Source: JBGSIC01 sp041751875
GTDB lineage: Bacteria > Bdellovibrionota > FAC87 > UBA2466 > JACKAF01
Length of the DNA stretch: 64,000 nt
Assembly: GCA_041751875.1 (NCBI GenBank)
Contig: JBGSIC010000013.1
Span: 353,350-417,349 of the forward strand
Direction: 5' to 3'
Position numbers and translations under genes: made by a program. Position 1 is the first letter of the stretch; each line of letters starts with the position of its first letter. Below the pieces are notes generated by a model. The model saw nothing but the letters and a program-made list of their open reading frames with translations, had not been told where the DNA came from and searched no databases. Shown here in pieces: positions 33,900-41,655 of the stretch.

Positions 33900-34656
33900 T
33901 GTCTTTCACGCCGGAATTCACCATGGCGAAGAGTCGCTGATTGTAGGAAACGAACGCTCTGGAATGGTAAACTTTTCAGGCTGCCACCTGAGTTGTAACT
34001 TTTGCTACACACCTGAAACCTCCGTTCTCAAGCAGGGTACCTTTTACAACACCCAGTCGTTTCTTGGCTTGCTGCAAAGTCTAGTCGATCGGGGGGCCAA
34101 AAATATCAATCTCATTTCTCCCACCCACCTGTGGGAGGCTATTGAAACACCGTTGCTTGCGTTTCGTAATCTGCACCCCACTCTCCCCGTGGTACTCAAG
34201 ACCAGCGGTTACGAACCGGCTTCTCTCATTGAGCGTTTCTCGGCGCTTTCGGATGTTCTCGTTCCTGATTTTAAGATATGGGGAGCTCTCCCCGCTCAAA
34301 ATGTTAATCTGCCCCGCAACTATGGAAGCGTGGCCCTAACAGCCCTTCAGCGAGCGGTTTCTCTCTATCCTCAGCGTTTTCAGGCGGACGGAAAACTTCG
34401 TCAAGGTGTTCTAGTCCGCCACCTACTCATGCCAAACGCGTTTGAGGACTCCGAGGCCGTAATCGATGCGCTTAGCTCCATTCATTTTGAAGGCACACTA
34501 AACCTAATGAGCCGTTTTATCGATCCGCGCGCCCATTCCCTGTCCATTGCCCGGGAAAAAGACGTCAGCTTTCTCGCCGATAAGGCCCAAAACGCAGGCA
34601 TGATGGTGTTGCTAAACGGAAAACCGCTTTCAGAAAGGGTACTGAAACATGGCTAA
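33889..34656 (+). CDS. PflX-like radical SAM enzyme in the injection-system operon
   Basis: 255 aa from GTG 33889, which has AAAGGAG upstream; a TTG at 33871 would add six residues. The [4Fe-4S] site is CHLSCNFC (Cys32, 36, 39). NINLISPTHLWEAIE, LPVVLKTSGYE, LSDVLVPDFKIW and GVLVRHLLMPN follow the PflX (COG1313) family order, which resembles pyruvate-formate-lyase activases but whose substrates are unknown. No glycyl-radical enzyme is nearby. The overlap with the hub gene (8 bases) indicates co-translation, so a structural protein or the small ORF may be modified. Confidence 0.85.
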   Translation: MKINVFHAGIHHGEESLIVGNERSGMVNFSGCHLSCNFCYTPETSVLKQGTFYNTQSFLGLLQSLVDRGAKNINLISPTHLWEAIETPLLAFRNLHPTLPVVLKTSGYEPASLIERFSALSDVLVPDFKIWGALPAQNVNLPRNYGSVALTALQRAVSLYPQRFQADGKLRQGVLVRHLLMPNAFEDSEAVIDALSSIHFEGTLNLMSRFIDPRAHSLSIAREKDVSFLADKAQNAGMMVLLNGKPLSERVLKHG

Positions 34657-35659
34657 GCCGCTAGGGAAATATGCAATAGACCTTGGAAACAGCTCTCTTG
34701 AAGCAAGCATTGTCGAAGCGCGTCTTCATCTCGAGTTGGACGCCCTCAACGATTTTCAAGTGGTGCTCGCTCAAAGCGGGGCCTCTTTGGGAAAGCTACG
34801 AAACTCCGAACTTCCCAAAAAGGCCTCGGTAAAATGGCACAACAAAACAGTGTTCTCAGGTCGACTGGCGAATGTGAGCGTTCTTGACCACTCGCGTGTT
34901 GTTTTAAGTTTCCGGGACAAATTCTTTGGCGCGACTAAAGCCTCACAGAATGGCTTTCTCAAGCCTCAGTCTTTAAAAAATTGTATCTCGGGTTTAGCCG
35001 ACACATTGGGAGTCGAAGCGCGATTCCACGGTAGCTTTTCGGAGGAAGTACCCGGGCTGTCTTTGGCTGGAAAAACGCTCTGGGAACATCTGAGCCATCT
35101 TTCTCAAAGCTTCGGCTTCTTTTTCTCTTTCCGTTCTGGTCCGGGAACTCTTGAATGTGTAAAGCTCGGTTCGCACATTGAGAGCAACCGCGTATCTGAG
35201 AATGATTCCTTTCTGGGACTAAGCGCTGAGCAAAATGCCGAACGTTCCTACAAGGAAATATCATTCACCTATTTTGACCCCAGTACGATGGAGAAACAAA
35301 CAAAGACGTTGCCCAGCAACGAACTCTACAAGGCACTTGATAAATTCGCTCAGCATACTTCTTATCAAGACAAACTCGGGTGGGCGGGTGGAGAAGGAAC
35401 GGTTGAAGTCAATGTGACTGACCGCTACCATTTCGAAAACGGACCTCAACTTTTTAGTAACCAGTACGCCAAGGCTCTCCATCAACAAGAACAAGTGCGT
35501 TTTCGCACAACCGCTTTTTTAGGATTGCCGGGGGACGCCTCTGAACTAAGTGAGACTTCCTCTCCCCACATTACTCAAGGAAAATACCTAGTGGACCGGC
35601 TAAAACTCAGTTTTCGTTCAGCCTGCGCTAAGGCGGACTATGGACTAATGCGCCCTTAA
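34649..35659 (+). CDS. gpD-like hub protein (N-terminal part of VgrG/Afp8)
   Basis: 336 aa. The sequence runs EARLHLELDALNDFQVVLAQ, KASVKWHNKTVFSGRLANVS, LKNCISGLADTLGVEARF then GKTLWEHLSHLSQSFGFFFSF, the gpD/gp27-type hub domains. It lacks the gp5 OB-fold and spike, which are encoded separately at 18652. The trimeric hub holds the spike beneath the tube. It is translationally coupled to the radical SAM gene. Confidence 0.83.
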   Translation: MAKPLGKYAIDLGNSSLEASIVEARLHLELDALNDFQVVLAQSGASLGKLRNSELPKKASVKWHNKTVFSGRLANVSVLDHSRVVLSFRDKFFGATKASQNGFLKPQSLKNCISGLADTLGVEARFHGSFSEEVPGLSLAGKTLWEHLSHLSQSFGFFFSFRSGPGTLECVKLGSHIESNRVSENDSFLGLSAEQNAERSYKEISFTYFDPSTMEKQTKTLPSNELYKALDKFAQHTSYQDKLGWAGGEGTVEVNVTDRYHFENGPQLFSNQYAKALHQQEQVRFRTTAFLGLPGDASELSETSSPHITQGKYLVDRLKLSFRSACAKADYGLMRP

Positions 35660-35669
35660 AGGAGGAACA

Positions 35670-36245
35670 ATGCAAGTCATCGAACAAAATGGACTTCCTC
35701 AAAGATACCAGCTTTCCTCGCAGCTCGTTTTGTCGGGAAAGATTCTTCGCAATGGGGACACTACACTGTCGCGATCCCATCTCGTAAACGAGCATCTTTC
35801 TCATTTTCAGCTGAAAAAGATCAGTCTTCCTGACTTTCAGTCGGCAGATGGAAGTTTCTCTTCAGGCCACCTGATAGAAGTGACCTTTGAGAATGCTCTT
35901 TTCAGCGAAACTGTGTTTCAGGATCTTAGCTTCTTGCGTGTTCGTTTTATAAACTGCAATTTTAGCCGTGCCCAGTTCGAGAACTGTCTTTTCGTTGACT
36001 GCGTGTTTGAATCAGAAGCGCCCAGTGAATCTGCTGAAGACATTCATTTTCATGAGTGTCTCTTTGTGAACTGTGAGCCTAAAGGCCTGGGTAAGAACAC
36101 ACTGCATAACTGTTTATTAGAAAGTGAACCTGAGTTGCCAGCTGCTGCGGTTATTGCACCGACCACGCCCACCGTGGCGACACTCCCAGAGAAAAATGCT
36201 CCCGCTCCCCCTCATGCGGGAAGATTCTCGGCCTTAGAAAGATAA
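35670..36245 (+). CDS. Pentapeptide-repeat-like protein, last gene of plus arm
   Basis: 191 aa with AAAGGAGG before ATG. Residues ~65-115 contain pentapeptide-like units with Phe at the centre (VTFENALFSETVFQDLSF and FINCNFSRAQFENCLF), which form a right-handed quadrilateral beta-helix. The C-terminal ~45 residues are Pro/Ala/Thr-rich and disordered. There is no signal peptide. As the last gene of the arm it could be a tip-associated protein, a linker or a cargo. No enzymatic motif is visible. A hairpin element follows. Confidence 0.7.
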   Translation: MQVIEQNGLPQRYQLSSQLVLSGKILRNGDTTLSRSHLVNEHLSHFQLKKISLPDFQSADGSFSSGHLIEVTFENALFSETVFQDLSFLRVRFINCNFSRAQFENCLFVDCVFESEAPSESAEDIHFHECLFVNCEPKGLGKNTLHNCLLESEPELPAAAVIAPTTPTVATLPEKNAPAPPHAGRFSALER

Positions 36246-36277
36246 GGTGCCATCTTTTTTGGACGGTGTCTGCAGAT

Positions 36278-36359
36278 AAGGTGCCCATCTACTTCCCGGC
36301 CGGGAAGGTGCCAGGTGATTACCCGCTACCTTTACGGCCGGGAAGTAGATGGGCACCTT
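36278..36359. repeat. 25-base perfect inverted repeat between injection system and oxyR
   Basis: Arms at 36278-36302 and 36335-36359 are exact reverse complements, starting AAGGTGCCCATC, around a 32-base loop that holds another GGTGCC copy. A partial arm (AAGGTGCCATC) lies at 36244. It separates two convergent genes and ends one base before the oxyR stop, so it may act as a two-way terminator or be a REP/MITE-like element. Confidence 0.85.
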
Positions 36360-37304
36360 TTAGATGGGAATGATTCGGCTTGGAATTTTTGTCTTCTTCA
36401 GAGCAGGAGGCAAGCTTTCTACAATCGAGTCTTCCAGCGCAATCAAAATATCCTTCTTTAGCTCAGTCCTGCCGTAAACCAAACTCACTTCACGAGTCGG
36501 AATGGGAGGAATGAACTCCTTAATCAGCGCACGTTCCTCTTTGCTGGTTTTTGCGTAAACAGCCAAGTAAGGCAGCAGAGTGTATCCCTTATTGTTCTTC
36601 ACAAGAGCCTGAAGGGTTTCCAGGCTTCCACTTTCAAAATGCACATTCCCTAGCACCTGATTTTTCTCCGGCACCGAGCAAATGCGCACCACTTGGTTGC
36701 GCAAACAATGCCCTTCTTGCAGAAGCCAAATTTCGCTCCCTTTGAGTTCGGACTGGGCAATACGCGGCTTTTGAAAAAGCGGGTGGCTTGGGCTCACATA
36801 AAGTGAAAAGGGTTCTTCAAAAAGAGGCTTTTCAATAATTTGCGGCTCCTTAAGGGGCGTCACAAGAAGACCGGCGTCGATGCGATCATCTCCAATCGCA
36901 CGCACAATCTCATCTGTTTTAAGTTCCTCAATGTGTAACTGCACCGCTGGATAGCGATCGGAAAACTTTTGAATAAAGAGAGGAAGTAAATAGGGACTAA
37001 GCGTAGGGATAACGCCCAAACGAAAATCTCCTCGAAGGACGTTCGCGTCCTGCTGGCTAACAAAAGTAAGCCGGTGAGCTTCCTGCATGACCACCTTGGC
37101 TTGCCGGATAAAGGCGGTCCCCCTATCCGTAGGTAGGATGGGCTTTTTCGATCGGTCAAAAAGAGTGAGTCCTAGTTCGTCCTCCACCTTTTGAATCTGC
37201 ATGCTCAGCGTGGGCTGTGAAATATGTACCGCTCTAGCCGCTTTTCCGAAGTGGCGGTGTTGGTCCACCGCCAGCACATATTCAATTTGAGTCAAGGTAA
37301 CCAA
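36360..37304 (-). CDS. oxyR: OxyR, LysR-type peroxide sensor
   Basis: 314 aa. N-terminal LysR winged helix (FGKAARAVHISQPTLSMQIQ). The regulatory domain has Cys200 in EGHCLRNQ and Cys209 in RICSV, the spacing of the E. coli Cys199/Cys208 pair that forms a disulfide on peroxide exposure. It is divergent from ahpC, with an OxyR-type operator in the 134-base gap, so it likely controls ahpC and itself. Confidence 0.93.
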   Translation of the reverse strand: MVTLTQIEYVLAVDQHRHFGKAARAVHISQPTLSMQIQKVEDELGLTLFDRSKKPILPTDRGTAFIRQAKVVMQEAHRLTFVSQQDANVLRGDFRLGVIPTLSPYLLPLFIQKFSDRYPAVQLHIEELKTDEIVRAIGDDRIDAGLLVTPLKEPQIIEKPLFEEPFSLYVSPSHPLFQKPRIAQSELKGSEIWLLQEGHCLRNQVVRICSVPEKNQVLGNVHFESGSLETLQALVKNNKGYTLLPYLAVYAKTSKEERALIKEFIPPIPTREVSLVYGRTELKKDILIALEDSIVESLPPALKKTKIPSRIIPI

Positions 37305-37336
37305 CTCTAAACCCCCAATATTTAACCATTTATTTG

Positions 37337-37362
37337 ATAGCTATACGCTATTATACGATAAA
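37337..37362. promoter_or_regulatory. OxyR operator in oxyR-ahpC intergenic region
   Basis: ATAG-N7-CTAT at 37337-37351 matches one half of the OxyR consensus (ATAG-N7-CTAT-N7-ATAG-N7-CTAT) exactly; the second half (TAAA) is weak. The position in the divergent promoter region fits activation of ahpC and autoregulation of oxyR. Confidence 0.6.
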
Positions 37363-37438
37363 AACAATCGATTTCCTATATCACCGCAAAAGAGCGATAG
37401 TAGAGATGTAGACAATAAACAGATTTAAGGAGGTCAGT

Positions 37439-37996
37439 ATGTTGGGTTTAGGTAAGGAGTTTCCCGCGTTCAAACTTAAAGCAGTCGTTGGCGATGAGCC
37501 GGAAACAGCGTTCACGGAAATCAGTAAAGAACATCTCAAGGGCAAGTGGGCGGTGCTCTTCTTTTACCCGAAGGACTTCACCTTCGTCTGTCCCACCGAA
37601 ATTCGCGGATTTGCGAACTTAAAGGAAGATTTTCAAAAGCGGGGCGCCGAAATTTTCGCGTGCAGCACTGACTCTGAATTCGTCCACCTCGCTTGGAGAC
37701 AAAACAGCGAATTCATCCGTGGTTTGCCCATTCCCATGCTTTCCGACATTCGTCGTGACCTGTCGTCGGCCCTGGGAATCCTGGAGGAGAACGAAGGGGT
37801 CGCTCAACGAGCCACCTATATTGTAGATCCTCAGGGAATTATTCGCTTTGTTTCGGTAAACGACGGAAAAGTGGGGCGAAATCCGGATGAGACGCTAAGG
37901 ACTCTGGACGCTCTTCAAAGCGATGGGTTATGCCCGACAGGCTGGAAAAAAGGTCAGGCGACGCTCGATGTGGCTAAGCTAATTAAGGCAGGCTAG
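37439..37996 (+). CDS. ahpC: Alkyl hydroperoxide reductase AhpC (2-Cys peroxiredoxin)
   Basis: 185 aa with AAGGAGG before ATG. The peroxidatic Cys51 is in FYPKDFTFVCPTE and the resolving Cys is in the C-terminal DGLCPTGWKKG. It reduces peroxides and organic hydroperoxides using a disulfide reductase (AhpF or thioredoxin) encoded elsewhere. The divergent oxyR gene is the likely regulator. Confidence 0.95.
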   Translation: MLGLGKEFPAFKLKAVVGDEPETAFTEISKEHLKGKWAVLFFYPKDFTFVCPTEIRGFANLKEDFQKRGAEIFACSTDSEFVHLAWRQNSEFIRGLPIPMLSDIRRDLSSALGILEENEGVAQRATYIVDPQGIIRFVSVNDGKVGRNPDETLRTLDALQSDGLCPTGWKKGQATLDVAKLIKAG

Positions 37997-38054
37997 ACAT
38001 TGTGCGCGCTTAAGAAAAGGTATAAGAGAAGTACGAACAGAAAGAGAGGAATAT

Positions 38055-38540
38055 ATGAAGAATCTATCCCCCCAGAAAAATTTTGAGGCACCTCCCGGAG
38101 CCGAAGCGATCGCAAAGAAATTGGTGTCGCTGTTGGCAGACAGTTACTTGCTAGCACTCAAGACGCAGAACTTTCATTGGAATGTAGAAGGGAAAGAATT
38201 TTACGGACTGCATAAACTATTTGAAGAACAGTACACATCGTTATCGGGCGTAATTGATATTCTCGCCGAACGCGTCCGCGCACTGGGCTTTTATGCTCCG
38301 GGAAGTTACAAAGAGCTTTTGGAAGCGGCAACGATTCAAGAAGTCCCCGGTGGTTCGCGAGCGGCCGCAGAAATGCTTCAGCTTTTGTTGACCGATCATC
38401 GTAAGCTTGCAACCCAGCAACGCGAAGGCTCACGCATTTCCAACGAAAATGGCGATGCAGTCAGTGCGGCGCTCTTCGATAGCCGCTCCGATTTTCACGA
38501 GAAAACAGCCTGGATGCTTCAAAGCACCTTGCGCGGTTAG
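38055..38540 (+). CDS. dps: Dps ferritin-like DNA-protection protein
   Basis: 161 aa. The ferroxidase-site region LALKTQNFHWNVEGKEFYGL and HKLFEEQYTSLSGVIDILAE carries the His, Asp and Glu residues that bind iron between subunits of the Dps dodecamer. It stores iron while consuming peroxide, which fits its place 58 bases downstream of ahpC and likely co-regulation by OxyR. A terminator follows. Confidence 0.93.
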   Translation: MKNLSPQKNFEAPPGAEAIAKKLVSLLADSYLLALKTQNFHWNVEGKEFYGLHKLFEEQYTSLSGVIDILAERVRALGFYAPGSYKELLEAATIQEVPGGSRAAAEMLQLLLTDHRKLATQQREGSRISNENGDAVSAALFDSRSDFHEKTAWMLQSTLRG

Positions 38541-38548
38541 GATATTTT

Positions 38549-38586
38549 GAGGCACCTTCCCCCCCAAGGAGGGTGCCTTTTTACTC
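38549..38586 (+). terminator. Rho-independent terminator
   Basis: GGCACC(TT)CC pairs with GG(A)GGGTGCC, followed by five T. It ends the ahpC-dps region. Its arms also contain the AGGTGCC/GGCACCT word of the nearby repeats. Confidence 0.75.
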
Positions 38587-38712
38587 GCTTCCCCTAACGC
38601 GCCACCCAACCCCTGTTTCCCATCTTTTTTCTTTAATAATTTCGGCAATATAGCCACGCCAAAGCTTTCTGGCTCTTCTTTAGCCCAACGCCAAAAAGAC
38701 CGATAAGAAAGG

Positions 38713-39549
38713 ATGAAATCTAAAGCAAAACCTGCAACTTACCTCATGGAAAGCGAGGGCGAAGGCCAGCGACTCGAGATCAAAGATGATCGCGAACAAA
38801 CGCGAACCCATCTTCGCCAAACTGGTTTCGATTCCATTCCACCGAACGGACACATCATTGATGCGGGTGCAGGCATCGGGGCCGTGTCCTCCGTGATGCT
38901 CACTTTGCTCGCGGAACAAAAAAAGCCCGCAACACTCACGCTCATTGACCGCTCCATTGACCGCTTAGCCGAAGCGAAGAATCGCCTGCAGCTTGCCCAC
39001 CCCGTTCGGTTGAACTTCCTGCAAAGTGATCTTGCGCAACTCGATATACCTTCTGATTCCGTTGATTACATCTTCTCCCGATTTGTTTTCGAGTACCTAA
39101 ACAACCCGCAAGCCACCTTCACGGAGCTGGTGCGCCTCGTAAAGCCCGGAGGAAAAATTGTCATCGGTGATCTCGATTACAACTGCCTAACCCACTACCC
39201 CCTTGATGATTTGTTGGATCGCCAACTTAAAGAACTTACTTCCTTCCTCACAGAAAACCAGTCATTCGATCCTTTTGTCGGAAGAAAACTTTATTCCTTC
39301 TTTCATGAGAACAATCTCAAGCAGGTACGAGTACACGTTTCCGCTCATCACATTTTCTATGGGAAGCTCGCACAAAAAGATGAGATTAACTGGACAGCCA
39401 AACTAGACCAGCTCATAAAACTGCAGCAGGCGGGCTCATTGAGTCTTTCGTTTAAGGTGGAGGATTTCAAAACGCGATTCATGCGCTTCTTGAAAGACGA
39501 GGGCCGCTTCTCTTACACCCCACTCATTCTTGTGGAAGGGGTAAAATAA
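38713..39549 (+). CDS. SAM-dependent methyltransferase
   Basis: 278 aa. Class I methyltransferase: motif I IIDAGAGIGAVSSV, motif II ALTLIDRS-type acidic end (TLIDRSIDRL), motif III LDIPSDSVDYIFSRFVFEYL, and post-motif LVKPGGKIVIGDLDY. The substrate is unknown; the sequence resembles small-molecule/quinone-type methyltransferases. It abuts the PilZ protein gene (stop then ATG with no gap), starting a four-gene signalling operon. Confidence 0.83.
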   Translation: MKSKAKPATYLMESEGEGQRLEIKDDREQTRTHLRQTGFDSIPPNGHIIDAGAGIGAVSSVMLTLLAEQKKPATLTLIDRSIDRLAEAKNRLQLAHPVRLNFLQSDLAQLDIPSDSVDYIFSRFVFEYLNNPQATFTELVRLVKPGGKIVIGDLDYNCLTHYPLDDLLDRQLKELTSFLTENQSFDPFVGRKLYSFFHENNLKQVRVHVSAHHIFYGKLAQKDEINWTAKLDQLIKLQQAGSLSLSFKVEDFKTRFMRFLKDEGRFSYTPLILVEGVK

Positions 39550-41655
39550 ATGCCGGATGCTCCTGAAAAAGTAAAGATGTCTAGCGCACTGGAATATGCG
39601 GCATTCACCCGTACACCCGTGCTTATTCAATCCGAGAAACCCGGAACCTTCACTTTACGCGCTTTCGTTCACTCGGTTGCCGAAGACCATTTCGTTGTTG
39701 CACCTCATGAAGCCACTGTAGTCGGAACTCTCGAGCAAAAAAGTGCGCCGCTTACAGCATCTTTGGTTTACCGAGCCAGGAAACTAGCGTTTCAAACCAC
39801 GCTCATCACCACCTCCGAACACAACGGCGGGACTCTATTCACTTTGGAACTACCGAAACACGGAACGCTAAGTACTGCTAGAAACAGTGTCCGGGCCACT
39901 CTGCTACCTGGTGTAAAAACAACGTTAACTGTGGAGACACTCAATGGAACACGACTCATCAATGTCGCTCGCGCCGAAGATCTCTCCACCACCTCAGTGC
40001 GGCTGCTCATTCCTCGTGCCGAGGCATTAGTTTTACTTGGGGACACCGTCACTCAGATCGAAATGCGTATGGAAGATGTTCTAGCACTGAGTGCGTCCGG
40101 TATTGTTGCTAGAATCAAACCCATTGAAGGCGATAGTGGAGTCAATGCTTACGATGTGGTTGTAGCTATAACAGGTGCGTCTGAAGCGCGCATGAGTCCC
40201 ACCGTTCCGACCAAGGAGGAGCGCAAAGCCAGTCGTCTTTTCCTAGACCCCCAGGCCGCCTCTTTTGTCCGTTTCAACCACCCTCTTTTCCCAGAAAAAG
40301 TAATCAACGCAAACTTACTGGACATCTCAACTTCCGGATTCTCCTTCTCTGTCGACACCAACGATATCCCCATACTGCCCGGTCTGACCGTCGGGAAAGC
40401 GGAGCTCTATCTTCCCAAAACAGCGATGACCCCCATCCAATTCAAAGTAGTACAAACTCACACGGCCCGTTCGGGTGACAGCCGCGTAGTGCGAGTGGGG
40501 GCCCGCTTTACTCGATCCGACCTGATGCTTCTTAAACGCGTCAATGCTCTAGTCCAAAAACAACTGTTCCCCAATCTCGCGGATGCGGTAAGCGCGGATC
40601 AGAACGAGTTGTGGTCTTTGTTCTTCGAAAGTGGATTCATTTACTCTGAGAAGCGCGAACAGATTCAGGATAAAGCGCATCACATCCTAGATACGATGAA
40701 CAAACTTCTTTCCTCGGAAACCCCCTTGTTAAAAAAGATTCTTTACAAAGAAGAATCGAAGCTTGTGGGACATGTGTCGGCCATCAAGTTTTTCGACAAA
40801 ACGTGGATAGTTCAACATCTTAATGCGATTAAAACAGATGCTTCACCGAATGCTGCAAAAACAGTACTCAGAGCAATCACCCAGTTCTTTCTCGAGCCCG
40901 AGGGAAATCACCTTGCCAGCAATCAGTACGCCATATTCTACTATCGTCCCAACAACCTTTACCCAGCCCTGGTCTTTGGTGAAGCACGTAACTTCATTAA
41001 CCGGCCTGACATCTGCGATGTGTGTGATCTGGAATACTGTCTAGCTGAACCCAATCAGATTCATCTGAACCCATCGAAGGATGCCGGATTCGAGACACGT
41101 GAAGCGACCGCCCAAGATCTGAGCCTTTTGGAAGCAACCCTCGTCCGCACAAAAAAGGAACATCTCCTACGAATCGAGGGCCTAAATCGCGAAAACATTC
41201 TCCAGATGGAGATCTCAAAGAGTTATGAAAAAATTGGGCTCTATCGGAAGCGACGCGTATTTGTGGCCCAAGACAAAAAGAGCGGCCTCTCCGCCTTTGC
41301 GGTGTGCAACTACGCTTCACCAGGGATCAATTTTTCCGAGTTAACCAATACATTCCGCATTTTCTACTCGGCAATCGACCTTGAATTAAAAAACAAGCTC
41401 GCTGCCCATTTGATGAACCACGTGCTGGAATCCTATCGGAGCACCCAGCTCGACCGACCCATTTTGCTTGCGGAAACAGGGGACCCAGTGCCGGCGCCCT
41501 TCAAATTCGCCAAAACGTATCGGTATTGGTACCTCAATACGCGCTATACCAACTTGTTCAAAGACTCTACAGACTACGTGTTCGAAAATTTCCGCCAGCT
41601 GGTGGCAAAGATTACGGCCAAAACTAAGGATGACTCCAAAAGAGAAATTCGATGA
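39550..41655 (+). CDS. PilZ-domain protein with acetyltransferase-like C-terminus
   Basis: 701 aa, soluble. Residues ~10-210 form a YcgR-N/PilZ-like pair of beta-barrels, and a second PilZ-like domain covers ~230-330 with ERKASRLFLD and LLDISTSGFSFSV, the usual RxxxR-D/NxSxxG layout (RxxxR is only partly kept). The C-terminal ~370 residues contain KLVGHVSAIKFFDKTWIVQH and a later LLAETGDPVPAPF segment, reminiscent of GNAT folds. PilZ domains bind cyclic di-GMP, so this may connect that signal to another output. Downstream genes are two nucleotide cyclases. Confidence 0.7.
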   Translation: MPDAPEKVKMSSALEYAAFTRTPVLIQSEKPGTFTLRAFVHSVAEDHFVVAPHEATVVGTLEQKSAPLTASLVYRARKLAFQTTLITTSEHNGGTLFTLELPKHGTLSTARNSVRATLLPGVKTTLTVETLNGTRLINVARAEDLSTTSVRLLIPRAEALVLLGDTVTQIEMRMEDVLALSASGIVARIKPIEGDSGVNAYDVVVAITGASEARMSPTVPTKEERKASRLFLDPQAASFVRFNHPLFPEKVINANLLDISTSGFSFSVDTNDIPILPGLTVGKAELYLPKTAMTPIQFKVVQTHTARSGDSRVVRVGARFTRSDLMLLKRVNALVQKQLFPNLADAVSADQNELWSLFFESGFIYSEKREQIQDKAHHILDTMNKLLSSETPLLKKILYKEESKLVGHVSAIKFFDKTWIVQHLNAIKTDASPNAAKTVLRAITQFFLEPEGNHLASNQYAIFYYRPNNLYPALVFGEARNFINRPDICDVCDLEYCLAEPNQIHLNPSKDAGFETREATAQDLSLLEATLVRTKKEHLLRIEGLNRENILQMEISKSYEKIGLYRKRRVFVAQDKKSGLSAFAVCNYASPGINFSELTNTFRIFYSAIDLELKNKLAAHLMNHVLESYRSTQLDRPILLAETGDPVPAPFKFAKTYRYWYLNTRYTNLFKDSTDYVFENFRQLVAKITAKTKDDSKREIR

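Noticed and set aside
18652..36245. Prophage
   Set aside because: Tail genes are present, but there is no capsid, portal, terminase, integrase or lysis gene, and the gene order and AAA+ ATPase fit an injection system.
18652..36245. Type VI secretion system
   Set aside because: No TssJ/TssL/TssM, ClpV or Hcp/VgrG fusion is seen; sheath, gpJ/gpI and cap proteins are eCIS-like, although the membrane-linked FHA/vWA genes recall T6SS.
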